Shown: positions 26,516 through 35,660 of the stretch, in pieces
Layout of the letters: the number at the start of each line of letters is the position of its first letter
How positions within the stretch are numbered: the stretch's first letter is position 1
Origin: Bacteroidia bacterium
GTDB lineage: Bacteria > Bacteroidota > Bacteroidia > J057 > JAIXKT01
Direction of reading: 5' to 3'
Length of the DNA stretch: 64,000 nucleotides
NCBI GenBank assembly: GCA_026932145.1
Contig: JAIXKT010000057.1
Span: forward strand, 25,241 to 89,240
Position numbers and translations under genes: made by a program
The notes under the pieces: model-generated
What the model was told of the DNA's origin: nothing
What the model saw: only the letters and a program-made list of their open reading frames with translations
Databases searched by the model: none

Positions 26516-29500
26516 TTATTTGTTCTGTGTTGAATCTGTAATTTTGCTTGTATCCGTTTGTTTTGCTCGTGCTTCTATTTGCCGGGCATATTCAAGGAAC
26601 TGAGCATCACCGCTATACTCTGCGTATAGTTTAGCCATTTCAGCAGCTTTGGTAAACTCTTGGTCGTCATTATGCAGTTGCATCATTACTTGCAGAGCAT
26701 ATAGGTTCAAATCGTCTTCCGGTAGTGCTGTTTTTGTATCTTTAGCATACTTGAGTTTTTCGATTGCTCTATCTTTTGCTATTTGGTACAGTTTGTCGGA
26801 TTTATCTTTACTGCCTAAGCGGTTATAGTTTCTTGCCATGAGTGCTAAGAAATAGGCTTCTGCCTGTACGGCTCTATCGTCAATAACTTTCATGGAGTAA
26901 TCATTAACTTCGATACCGCGTTGTTTTAAAAATTCGATACGGGATTTATTAGCGGCTAATCTCTCTGCCCCAGCATTTCCGCTTGCTGCCAATGCAAGAT
27001 TTTCGTTCTCTAAGCGGTTAACCTCTTCTACATAGTCATTAACGAGTCTGTAAAAGTTATTTCGGAAGTTACTAACCATCCGCACTACGTTTGCATCATA
27101 AAATATATCTGGATTATCTAAGTTTCTAAACCGGAATTTTTTCATGAGGTTTTCGTACATAATATCCTGTGCGATATGTCCACCATAAGGATTGCCGCTT
27201 TTTGAAAAACGCACTGGAGTTAGGCGGTAGGCCATTCCTTCCATCTGGAAGAAATCTGAAAGAGATACAAAACTGGATGTAGGAATCGTAATGGCAAAGT
27301 AAATTGGGCGTTTCCAACCTTGTTTTGCATTTGTTTCAACCATATCCAAAATCAGTAAATCTTGTTTTAACAAGTAGGTTTGGTCGCCTCCGCCTCTGGG
27401 GGCAACTTCCCATTCCATATTACCACTTTCTAAACTCGGTATATCTATTTTTTGATTTTTGATAAATGACTCTTTATCAACGGGTACTCGTTTTATCTGC
27501 TTCTTAAATGGAGCATAAGCATTACGTTCTCCGATATAATAACTTTCTGGTAAAGATATAGGTAATGGGTCAGATTGATTGCTTTTTTGGTTTTTAAGTT
27601 GATGAATATACCAATCTGTGTTCAATAAGCTGAGGTTTACCACGCGGACATCCGGACGGACGTTTTCTACTTCTTGAATATACCAAAGCGGGAAAGTGTC
27701 GTTATCGCCATTGGTAAAGATAATAGCATTTTCGGCACAGGAATTAAGCATATTATAGGCGGAATCCGGTGCAACATAGTTTCCTGCGCGTGAATGGTCG
27801 TGCCAATTTTCTTTGGCCATAATTCCAGGAACGAGTATTAGGCTTAATACTCCGGAAACCAAGGAGGCTTTGTCCTTCAAAAATTTTCGGATTATTTCGG
27901 TTAAGCCGACTACGCCAAGCCCAATCCAAATTGTAAACGTTTGGAATGATCCTGCAAAGGCATAATCTCGCTCTCTGGGCTGTGCCGGCGGAGTGTTGAG
28001 ATACACAATAATCATCAGGCCGGTAAATAGAAACAGTAACATAACCACCCAAAAGTCTTTTTTGGCATAGTTATACTGCCAAACAAGCCCCAGTAGCCCT
28101 AAGAGTAAGGGAAGAGCGTAGTAGTGATTTCGGGTAGGGTCTTTACGCATAGACTCCGGCATCTTAGCTGTCTTTACAAAATTTAAGCCGCTCTCCCAAT
28201 CACTATCTTGAATATCGCTGCTGCGCCCCACAAAATTGAATAAGAAATACCGCAGATACATATGATAACATTGGTATTGAAAAAAGTATCGGATATTATC
28301 TCCCAGAGTGGGGTTATCGTCATAAGGGCTATTTTCGTCATCTCCTTTATCCCGAACGAAGTTTTTATATCCATTTAGAGGGGAATCATAATGAGCTGAT
28401 GAATACATACGTGGAAAAAGTTTTTTGGAACCGGGTGTGTATTCATATTCTTTGCGGTAGCCTTCTTCGGTATAACGAGTTTTATGTAAGATTTTTACAT
28501 AGTTCATTTTACCATCTTTTTCTTGAACAGCCTGTGCATTATACATGGGGCCATACATGAGTGCCGGGGTTTCACCGTATTGTTCACGTTTTAAGAACTT
28601 TAGAAAATCAACTATATTTTCCGGGTTATTTTCGTCAATGGGTGTGTTTGCTTTGGAACGAATAAAAATGATTGCATACGATGAAAATCCTAAATAAATC
28701 ATTGTTAAACTTAATATTGCTGTATTTGCCAAAACGAACTTCTTTTTGTGGGTATAATGAATCCCAAAAGCCAGCAAAGCCAATAACATAATAATAAAAA
28801 CAACTATTCCGGTACCAAAAGGCATTCCTAATCCGGAGGTTTCGCCGTCAGTATTTTCGGTGCCCACAAAAAACTTTTCAAAGCCCCAAGCTATATCAAA
28901 TGTTACTTGATTGACTCCAAATAAGATAACAGCTAAGATTACAAATGAAATGCCAATAGCAGCAAGTGCTCCCATTGGGCTGAAGTTGTATTTTTTGTTG
29001 TAGTAAATCAAGGCTATTGCCGGAATAGCCAGCAGGTTTAACAGGTGAACTCCAATAGAAAGCCCAATCGTATAAGCAATCAGGATTATCCAACGCAGAT
29101 TATTGGGTTCATTGGCTCGGGCTTCCCATTTTAGCATAAGCCAAAATAGTACTGCCGTAAAAAAAGCACTCATTGCATAAACCTCTGCTTCAACTGTACT
29201 AAACCAAATTGAATCTGCATAGGTACAAGCTAAACCACCTACAACGCCCGAAAATAATATTGCTAAGATCTTGTCAAGGCTAGGGTTTTCCTCATCTGGG
29301 GCAATTACCTTTTTGGCAAACATTGTGATAGTCCAGCAAACAAACAAGGAGGTGAATGCTCCACTAAAAACACTTACTAAATTTACAAAGTAAGCCACTT
29401 TGTCAGGGCTTGGCGCAAATATTGCAAAAATACGGCCTACCAACAAAAAGAAAGGTGCTCCCGGCGGGTGTGGCACCTCTAATTCATTCGCTACCGCAAT

Positions 29501-29617
29501 AAACTCACCACAATCCCAAAAACTGGCCGTAGGAGCTACCGTAAGCATATACGATAACAATGCAATAGCAAAAACCACCCAACCAGTTATGTTATTTAAC
29601 TTCCGATAATTCATCAT
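26516..29617 (-). CDS. DUF2723 (TMEM260-like) membrane protein, putative protein O-glycosyltransferase
   Basis: 1033 residues. The N-terminal DUF2723 domain begins with the family hallmark APTASFWDCGEFIA and PHPPGAPFFLLVGR, in a multi-helix membrane region (about 12 hydrophobic segments up to residue 600). A periplasmic region follows, containing NGDNDTFPLWYIQEV, and the end (about 880-1010) is TPR-like. The human relative TMEM260 is a protein O-mannosyltransferase; the bacterial proteins are inferred to be lipid-linked-sugar transferases of the same GT-C type. Asp-Cys-Gly-Glu in the first loop fits the GT-C catalytic acidic residue. An ATG three bases downstream is an equally possible start. 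Confidence 0.88.
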   Translation of the reverse strand: MMNYRKLNNITGWVVFAIALLSYMLTVAPTASFWDCGEFIAVANELEVPHPPGAPFFLLVGRIFAIFAPSPDKVAYFVNLVSVFSGAFTSLFVCWTITMFAKKVIAPDEENPSLDKILAILFSGVVGGLACTYADSIWFSTVEAEVYAMSAFFTAVLFWLMLKWEARANEPNNLRWIILIAYTIGLSIGVHLLNLLAIPAIALIYYNKKYNFSPMGALAAIGISFVILAVILFGVNQVTFDIAWGFEKFFVGTENTDGETSGLGMPFGTGIVVFIIMLLALLAFGIHYTHKKKFVLANTAILSLTMIYLGFSSYAIIFIRSKANTPIDENNPENIVDFLKFLKREQYGETPALMYGPMYNAQAVQEKDGKMNYVKILHKTRYTEEGYRKEYEYTPGSKKLFPRMYSSAHYDSPLNGYKNFVRDKGDDENSPYDDNPTLGDNIRYFFQYQCYHMYLRYFLFNFVGRSSDIQDSDWESGLNFVKTAKMPESMRKDPTRNHYYALPLLLGLLGLVWQYNYAKKDFWVVMLLFLFTGLMIIVYLNTPPAQPRERDYAFAGSFQTFTIWIGLGVVGLTEIIRKFLKDKASLVSGVLSLILVPGIMAKENWHDHSRAGNYVAPDSAYNMLNSCAENAIIFTNGDNDTFPLWYIQEVENVRPDVRVVNLSLLNTDWYIHQLKNQKSNQSDPLPISLPESYYIGERNAYAPFKKQIKRVPVDKESFIKNQKIDIPSLESGNMEWEVAPRGGGDQTYLLKQDLLILDMVETNAKQGWKRPIYFAITIPTSSFVSLSDFFQMEGMAYRLTPVRFSKSGNPYGGHIAQDIMYENLMKKFRFRNLDNPDIFYDANVVRMVSNFRNNFYRLVNDYVEEVNRLENENLALAASGNAGAERLAANKSRIEFLKQRGIEVNDYSMKVIDDRAVQAEAYFLALMARNYNRLGSKDKSDKLYQIAKDRAIEKLKYAKDTKTALPEDDLNLYALQVMMQLHNDDQEFTKAAEMAKLYAEYSGDAQFLEYARQIEARAKQTDTSKITDSTQNK

Positions 29618-29784
29618 AACTAAACTGCCGCGAAGTTACAGTAAATATTATTCTTTGCTGCAAAACTTGTATAAATCATCCATAAATGATTGTGGATAAC
29701 GGCTTATTCTTAAAAAATTAGCCGGCTGTAAATACCTAACAACCATGTGATAGCCTTGCATACCTACCTTTTGGCTACAATCTT

Positions 29785-32091
29785 TTAGCTTTCTGATTGC
29801 TGGGGAATGGAAAACAAAACGACCGTTCCCTGATTGGTATTTTCAAATTGAATGGTATTTTGGCCGGGAAATAGTGTCTCTAAACGTGTTAAAACGTTGT
29901 TTAATCCATTTCCTTTTTTTACTCTGCTTTTATCTATTCCGGGGCCATTATCAGTAACTTTTCCCAACAAAACGCCCTCTTCAACCCAAAATCTTAGGGT
30001 AATGACACCTTGCTTTACCAACTTAGAAATACCGTGCTTTACGCAATTTTCTACCAAAGTCTGAATCATTATCGAAGGAATCAAACATTCATTGGCATCG
30101 CTGTTTGTATCAATGCTAAAAGAAAGTCTCTCTCCAAAACGCATTTTTTCTATCTCAAGATAATTCTGAACCAATTGTAATTCAGACTCTAATGTAACAA
30201 AGTTTTGGGATGAAAACTCCAATGTATGCCGAAAAACAAAGGCAAGTTTTTGAACAATGTCTTCGGCTTGGTCAGGGGCTGTATGAATCAATTCAGAAAT
30301 TGAATTTAATGTGTTGAACAGAAAATGGGGATTAATCTTGGCACGTAGAGCTGTTAGTTCTGCCTCTAAGTTTTTCTTACTCAGGGTCTCTTCTTTTTCT
30401 AACAGCTGAATGATTTCCAGAAAAGATTGAATGGATTTAGTCGCTTGTTTTAAATAACTTAAGTCTGTTATGGAATATTCACCCATACGTTTTTTCCCTA
30501 ATGCTAAAAATCCTGCTATTCCGGAGCTAAATCGTATAGGTAAAACTAATACATAATTTTTTTGTTGGAAATATAATGGGGCTGCTTTTGTGGGTAAATC
30601 TTGTGTAGATAGCGCCGAAATAGCCGACCAATGCGAATCATCTTTCCATTCTTGAATATCCTGAAATATAGCTGTTAAATCAGCACTATTTTCATCTTTC
30701 AAGATAATTTGGGTACTTTCTGCATCCAACAAATACTGGATTTTATTGCAGGAATCCCCAATAAGTGTCTTTTTATTCAGTGTTTTGGGAATTTCAGCCA
30801 AAAACTGTTCCCATTTTTTGGAGTCAGATAACTGTAATTTATCCAAGATAGAATCCCAGCCTTTAGGGTTTCCGCTTAAAAATACACGCTCTACCAAAAT
30901 CAGTAATAGTATCAGTAAAACGATGTCTATTACTCCGCTATCATCGGATAAGTTTATCTGTTTCAATAACTTATGAATACCTACCCAAATGAACAAAATG
31001 ATAATAGATGCCACCAACACTGCGCCGGATTGTATCAAAACGCGCCGGATATTACCAAAACGGATAACGCGCCCCATACCGCCTGCCAACAGAAAAGCAT
31101 ACGTCAAAGGATGGGATTGCTCTAAATATTGATAAAAATCTCCCCCAAAATCAACAGAACACATTGTCAATATCGCAATAAAAAATGCCGCTAAAAGCAA
31201 AGCCGCCCCAAAGATTAACTTAGATTTTGGCTTTGTTAGTGAACTTAAAAACTGCAACTGTTTCCATGCTGAAAAACCAACCACAATTCGTACAAAAATT
31301 GGCTCTATTGCTAAAAACCGGTTGTTCATCCAAAAATATACTCCGACCCCACCTAAAGCTCCCCAAATAAGTAAATCATATCCAAACTGCCATTTAGGTA
31401 GCAAGTTCCATTGCCAAACTGTGGTTAAAATAAATATCAAAATATATTGTAATACCAGCAAAAAAGGCCATATCCAAGCAAATTGCACCGGTAAATCAGT
31501 TAGGCAAAGCCCTAATTGTAAGCCATGTAGGCTTATCAATATTGTGAATACCCATGTTTGAATATACAGTGGAGTAAAGGTTTCCGGCTGGTATCTTAAA
31601 AAAGGATATTGTAAAGCAATAAGCATTGCCCCTCCAACGAGCAAGATACAGTATAAAGACAGCCGAATATTCCAACTTAATTCACTCGAAATTGGCTCTA
31701 ATAAGGGTTTAGAGTGTATCTGAATAAGTTTGGTTTGGATATTTTGAGGGGATTCAGGCTGCGCAAGTGAATATACCCGATAGCTACCTACCGGTGTATT
31801 TCGAACCAGCTTTTGCAACAGTTCTATATCAATAACATTTTGATAATCAAATGCTTTGATAGAACTACCACGTTCAGGATAAACTATATGCCATGATTCA
31901 TGGACTTTGGCCGGATAGAGTACCTCCTTAGAAATTATTTGGTTGTCTTTTTTTATCCAATGTATCCAATCTGTACCCGGTATATTTCCAGAAATATCTA
32001 TTGGTAAATACTGATGTATTTCCCAGCACATCCAGCATACCCAGAGCAAAACTCCCGCGTTCCATAAGTTTGAACGCAATATTTGGCTCAT
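29785..32091 (-). CDS. LytS/YehU-type sensor histidine kinase with GAF-like domain
   Basis: 768 residues. One N-terminal membrane helix, an extracytoplasmic domain (about 35-140), about ten further membrane helices (about 145-400), a GAF-like domain (about 430-560), then the His_kinase/HATPase module. The phosphorylation motif INPHFLFNTLNS lies near residue 585; the N-box reads QTLVENCVKHG and the G-box DNGPGID and GNGLNNV. This kinase class usually pairs with LytTR regulators; none is present here. A NarL-type regulator gene lies 1 kb upstream but belongs to a class served by other kinases, so pairing is uncertain. Confidence 0.9.
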   Translation of the reverse strand: MSQILRSNLWNAGVLLWVCWMCWEIHQYLPIDISGNIPGTDWIHWIKKDNQIISKEVLYPAKVHESWHIVYPERGSSIKAFDYQNVIDIELLQKLVRNTPVGSYRVYSLAQPESPQNIQTKLIQIHSKPLLEPISSELSWNIRLSLYCILLVGGAMLIALQYPFLRYQPETFTPLYIQTWVFTILISLHGLQLGLCLTDLPVQFAWIWPFLLVLQYILIFILTTVWQWNLLPKWQFGYDLLIWGALGGVGVYFWMNNRFLAIEPIFVRIVVGFSAWKQLQFLSSLTKPKSKLIFGAALLLAAFFIAILTMCSVDFGGDFYQYLEQSHPLTYAFLLAGGMGRVIRFGNIRRVLIQSGAVLVASIIILFIWVGIHKLLKQINLSDDSGVIDIVLLILLLILVERVFLSGNPKGWDSILDKLQLSDSKKWEQFLAEIPKTLNKKTLIGDSCNKIQYLLDAESTQIILKDENSADLTAIFQDIQEWKDDSHWSAISALSTQDLPTKAAPLYFQQKNYVLVLPIRFSSGIAGFLALGKKRMGEYSITDLSYLKQATKSIQSFLEIIQLLEKEETLSKKNLEAELTALRAKINPHFLFNTLNSISELIHTAPDQAEDIVQKLAFVFRHTLEFSSQNFVTLESELQLVQNYLEIEKMRFGERLSFSIDTNSDANECLIPSIMIQTLVENCVKHGISKLVKQGVITLRFWVEEGVLLGKVTDNGPGIDKSRVKKGNGLNNVLTRLETLFPGQNTIQFENTNQGTVVLFSIPQQSES

Positions 32092-32150
32092 TACATAAAA
32101 TTTAACAACTTATTTCATACGAACCCTATCCGCAAATCTTATATTTAGGA

Positions 32151-32468
32151 TTAAGCGTAGCCGGTATTTGACCCACCGAAGCCCCCTAACGGAAAATCAT
32201 TTTCCTGATTTTGCCCTACGTTAATTGTGCCAAAGCTCTTCTCGTATCTATCTATATTTTCAGAAAGAGCCAATAACAATCGTTTGGCATGGCTTGGGGT
32301 AGTTACAATGCGTGAACGAACTTTTGCTTTGGGCAATCCGGGTAAAACCTGAACAAAATCTATGATAAATTCGGTAGGAGAATGAGATATAATCGCCAAA
32401 TTAGAATAGACACCTTCAGAAATCTCCTCCGGTAGTTCAATATTTATCTGCTGCTCTTTATTTTCCAT
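32151..32468 (-). CDS. DUF3467 family protein
   Basis: 105 residues, cytoplasmic. The core YSNLAIISHSPTEFIIDFVQ and the segment RSRIVTTPSHAKRLLLALSENI define the DUF3467 family, small proteins common in Bacteroidota with no known function. It is the last gene of the tdh operon, seven bases after gmhA. Confidence 0.85.
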   Translation of the reverse strand: MENKEQQINIELPEEISEGVYSNLAIISHSPTEFIIDFVQVLPGLPKAKVRSRIVTTPSHAKRLLLALSENIDRYEKSFGTINVGQNQENDFPLGGFGGSNTGYA

Positions 32469-32475
32469 TATTTCT

Positions 32476-33102
32476 TTATGAATGCTGTAATGTTTTGGGA
32501 ATAGACGTGGGGTTATAAAGATTTAAGTCCCCAAATATTTTATACTCAATCAGTTGAATAAGAGTATGAATGATTTTAATATGAATTTCTTGGATTCTAT
32601 CGGCATAGCCGTTATGGGGAACTCTTATTTCTAAGTCAGTTTGGAGTGCAAGCCTTCCGCCGTCATTTCCGGTGAGAGAGATAACAAATATACCGAGTTT
32701 TTGGGCTGCTTTTGCCGCTTCTAAGACATTTTGGCTATTTCCACTGGTTGATAAGGTTAGTAAAATATCGCCTTCTTTTCCGAATGCCTCTAAGTACCTT
32801 GAAAAGACGGCTTGGTATCCGAAGTCATTGGCCACACAGGAGAGATAGCTGGGGTCAGAGATAGCTATTGCCGGTAAAGCGGGGCGGTTTCTACGAAATT
32901 TTCCGGAGAGTTCCTCTGCAAAGTGCATTGCATCACACATTGAGCCGCCATTTCCGCAGGAAAAAACTCGATTCCCTCCTACTATGGCGCGAGCTATAAT
33001 CGTAGCTGCTATATCTACTTTCTGAAAACTATCTGTAGTAGAAAAACGTTTAAGGGCATCAGCCATTTCATCAAAGGCTGCCTGAACCATTTCAACAGCC
33101 AT
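32476..33102 (-). CDS. gmhA: Sedoheptulose 7-phosphate isomerase (SIS domain)
   Basis: 208 residues. It would convert sedoheptulose 7-phosphate to D-glycero-D-manno-heptose 7-phosphate, the first step to ADP-heptose of lipopolysaccharide. SIS-domain signature [20 protein letters not shown] with the GmhA-type HFAEEL, then [14 protein letters not shown] and the C-terminal [15 protein letters not shown], typical of GmhA. DiaA is a paralogue but is less likely. It starts one base from the preceding regulator gene. The other heptose genes are not in the window. Confidence 0.85.
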   Translation of the reverse strand: MAVEMVQAAFDEMADALKRFSTTDSFQKVDIAATIIARAIVGGNRVFSCGNGGSMCDAMHFAEELSGKFRRNRPALPAIAISDPSYLSCVANDFGYQAVFSRYLEAFGKEGDILLTLSTSGNSQNVLEAAKAAQKLGIFVISLTGNDGGRLALQTDLEIRVPHNGYADRIQEIHIKIIHTLIQLIEYKIFGDLNLYNPTSIPKTLQHS

Positions 33103-33103
33103 A

Positions 33104-33781
33104 TTAATCGTTTAATAACCCGTTCATCATCGCAAATTTAACGAGGCCGGCTGTATTTTTAACGCCTGTTTTTTGCAATAGGTTTCGTCTATGGGTATCT
33201 ACGGTACGCGGGCTTATGGTCAAACGCTCTGCTATTTCTGCATTCGTGTATTCCTGAACAATCAAGCGAATGATTTCAATTTCACGGGACGTTAAGGGGA
33301 TTTCTTTTGTAGAGGAACTTTTATGGCCATCCATTGGCTTATTCATGCTTTTACGGTTCATTAGCCGGCTTAACATTTTGGCAGACACATCATTACTAAA
33401 GTAATTTGTGCCCCCCACTACGGTATGAATTGCTCTAAGAAGCTCTTCTTTACCTGTTTTTTTGAGTAAATATCCTTGTGCTCCGGCTTGCAATGCTTTT
33501 GTGATATATTCTTCTTCATCATGCATTGACAAAATGATGATTTTAACATCCGGATATAGTCTATGAATCTTTTCGGTTACTTGAATTCCATTCAGAACGG
33601 GCATACGAATATCCAAAAGGACAATATCCGGCTGCTCAATCGCTAACTTATCTAATAAATCTTGGCCATTTTCAGCCTCTGCTATAATGGTCATATTGGG
33701 TTCATCAGAAATAAGAAAGCGAAGTCCGTCTCTGACAATTTGGTGGTCATCAACAATAATAATACGAATCGGTTTTGACAT
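33104..33781 (-). CDS. NarL/FixJ-family response regulator
   Basis: 225 residues: receiver domain with Asp11/Asp12 and phospho-acceptor Asp57 (LLDIRMP), Lys in LLKKTGKEE, and a LuxR-type helix-turn-helix at about 160-222 ([12 protein letters not shown], then [17 protein letters not shown]). The linker of about 30 residues is polar. No HisKA_3 kinase adjoins it, so it is an orphan in this window. Three bases separate it from tdh upstream and one base from gmhA downstream. Confidence 0.93.
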   Translation of the reverse strand: MSKPIRIIIVDDHQIVRDGLRFLISDEPNMTIIAEAENGQDLLDKLAIEQPDIVLLDIRMPVLNGIQVTEKIHRLYPDVKIIILSMHDEEEYITKALQAGAQGYLLKKTGKEELLRAIHTVVGGTNYFSNDVSAKMLSRLMNRKSMNKPMDGHKSSSTKEIPLTSREIEIIRLIVQEYTNAEIAERLTISPRTVDTHRRNLLQKTGVKNTAGLVKFAMMNGLLND

Positions 33782-33784
33782 GGT

Positions 33785-34759
33785 TTAGTTATTTAATTTA
33801 CTTATTGGGGTTGGTTGGTTTTGTTGGAGGTACTGTAAAAAAGTTTGCGTTAGCTTAGTTATATCAAAATCTGATTTCCAGTTCCAATCTTCTTGGGCAG
33901 TTGTGTCATCTAAACTTTTTGGCCATGAGTCTGCAATTTGCTGGCGGAAGTCTGGCTGATACGTTATTGTAAATTCAGGGAGTAGCTGCTGAATTGATTT
34001 TGAAATTTCGGCAGGTGAAAAAGTCATTCCTTGAATATTATAGGAGGAGCGTATTGATATACATTTTGGGTCAGCCTCCATAAGTTCTACGGTAGCGCGT
34101 ATGGCATCATCCATATACATCATCGGGAGGTAAGTGTCTGGTTCTAAGAAGCACTGGTATGTTCCATACAAAATTGCGTGGTGAAAAATTTCTACGGCAT
34201 AATCTGTTGTGCCGCCGCCGGGTGCTGCTTTGCAGCCAATTAGCCCAGGATAGCGTAAACTTCTGATGTCTAAATTTTTCTTTTGGAAATAATATTCACA
34301 TAGGCGTTCTCCGGCCAGCTTCGTGATGCCATACATCGAGGTCGGCTCCATCACGCAGCGTTGTGGAGTCATCGTTTTGGGTGTAGTTGGGCCAAATACG
34401 GCTATTGAACTTGGCCAAAATAGTTGCTTTACTTGTAATTCTACGCAGGTGTCTAATACATGAAACAATCCATCCATATTTAGTTTCCATGCAAATGCAG
34501 GGTCTTGCTCGCCTTTAGCAGATAAAATAGCTGCTAAATGGTAAACTACTTGAATATCATACTGTTTTATGATTTTTCCCAGAGATTGTTTATCCAAAAC
34601 GTCTAACAAAACAAAATCAGAAGGAAACGGGGCTAAGGGTTTCTGAATATCGGCAGCAATAATTTTATGGCTACCATAACGTGCGCACAAGTACGGGACA
34701 AGTTCTGTACCTAATTGCCCGCAGGCACCAATGACTAAAATGTTTCCAGACTGCCGCAT
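33785..34759 (-). CDS. tdh: L-threonine 3-dehydrogenase, short-chain (extended SDR) type
   Basis: 324 residues. Oxidises L-threonine to 2-amino-3-ketobutyrate with NAD. This is the SDR-type enzyme known from Flavobacterium and Cytophaga relatives, not the zinc-dependent E. coli type. Evidence: GACGQLGTEL near the N-terminus, KQLFWPSSIAVFGP with the catalytic Ser, MYGITKLAGER with the Tyr-Lys pair, RYPGLIGCKAAPGGGTTDYA, LPMMYMDDAIRATVELMEA, and the closing segment PDFRQQIADSWPKSLDD. First gene of an operon with a response regulator, gmhA and DUF3467. Confidence 0.92.
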   Translation of the reverse strand: MRQSGNILVIGACGQLGTELVPYLCARYGSHKIIAADIQKPLAPFPSDFVLLDVLDKQSLGKIIKQYDIQVVYHLAAILSAKGEQDPAFAWKLNMDGLFHVLDTCVELQVKQLFWPSSIAVFGPTTPKTMTPQRCVMEPTSMYGITKLAGERLCEYYFQKKNLDIRSLRYPGLIGCKAAPGGGTTDYAVEIFHHAILYGTYQCFLEPDTYLPMMYMDDAIRATVELMEADPKCISIRSSYNIQGMTFSPAEISKSIQQLLPEFTITYQPDFRQQIADSWPKSLDDTTAQEDWNWKSDFDITKLTQTFLQYLQQNQPTPISKLNN

Positions 34760-34849
34760 TCTTCTATGTTAAAAATCACTGCAAAGTTGCAAAAAAACGC
34801 AAAAGTAGCAATATTTTTTTAGGTATTCTAAACTTATTAAGCAGCATTG

Positions 34850-35272
34850 CTATAAGCCTAAAACTACCCGCTTAATTAGTTTATAGGTACTGCCGAATCC
34901 GTTGTCTTTTACATCTACCTCATCCATTATTTTGAGAATTAGGGAAATACCAAGACCGCCTTTGGCAGCACATTTTATTTTTTCTTGAATGGGAATAGGC
35001 TGGTGGGTTTGAATCTGGTAGGGAGGTGCAGAATCAAAAATCTCAACCCTGATCTCATTCTCTATGAATGTCAAAATAACTTCTATTGAGTGGGTTTCAT
35101 CGCATTTGTTCCCATGAATAATACAATTAGCACTTGCTTCATCAACAGCCAGCGTAATTTGGTTTCGGATAATATCATCAATCGGCAAACTCTGAAGGGA
35201 GTTTTCTATATACTCTCTTATAAGAGCTAAGCTGGACTTTGTGCAGGGAACTTTTATGCCGGATGAGTTCAT
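34850..35272 (-). CDS. Anti-sigma regulatory factor, RsbW-like HATPase
   Basis: 140 residues of the HATPase_c_2 family of serine kinases. The N-box is visible as LAVDEASANCIIHG, and the ATP-lid G-box as AAKGGLGISLILKIMDEV. It would phosphorylate the STAS protein encoded two bases upstream and bind a sigma factor or another target. No sigma-B-like gene or PP2C phosphatase lies beside the pair, so the output is unknown. Confidence 0.9.
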   Translation of the reverse strand: MNSSGIKVPCTKSSLALIREYIENSLQSLPIDDIIRNQITLAVDEASANCIIHGNKCDETHSIEVILTFIENEIRVEIFDSAPPYQIQTHQPIPIQEKIKCAAKGGLGISLILKIMDEVDVKDNGFGSTYKLIKRVVLGL

Positions 35273-35274
35273 AA

Positions 35275-35610
35275 TTATAAATATTTTTCAGCCTCTTGGA
35301 CTGTTCCCACTATTGTCATTACTTGATTAAGCCCTAATAGTTCAAATACATTGAATACTTTGGGGCTCATATCTGAAAAAATCATTTTTCCGCCGTTTTG
35401 GTTTATTTCTTCTACATAAGACATAAAGACTCCTAATCCGGCACTGGATATATAGGTAAGGTTGCTACAATCAATATGAAAAAATGTAGTATTTTCTTGT
35501 AGCCATTTTTGTATAACCTCATCTACTTGAATAGAAGAAGCAGCGTCAAGCTCCCCTTCTAAAGAAATTTTGACATATCTTTTATCTATTAATGTTTCGG
35601 TTATGGTCAT
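35275..35610 (-). CDS. STAS-domain anti-sigma-factor antagonist, RsbV-like
   Basis: 111 residues, the usual RsbV/SpoIIAA length. The motif YISSAGLGVFMSY has Ser55/Ser56 at the place of the regulatory phosphoserine. It precedes the HATPase gene by two bases, forming a partner-switching pair. Confidence 0.9.
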   Translation of the reverse strand: MTITETLIDKRYVKISLEGELDAASSIQVDEVIQKWLQENTTFFHIDCSNLTYISSAGLGVFMSYVEEINQNGGKMIFSDMSPKVFNVFELLGLNQVMTIVGTVQEAEKYL

Positions 35611-35660
35611 ATTTAACTGTATCGGTTTGTACGATTATCGTGTTTAAATTGTTTCCGTAT

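Noticed and set aside
29691..29699. Perfect DnaA-box sequence TGTGGATAA (complement of TTATCCACA)
   Set aside because: A single box is expected by chance about once in a window of this size. There is no cluster, no dnaA gene and no AT-rich unwinding region with repeats, so it is not an origin.
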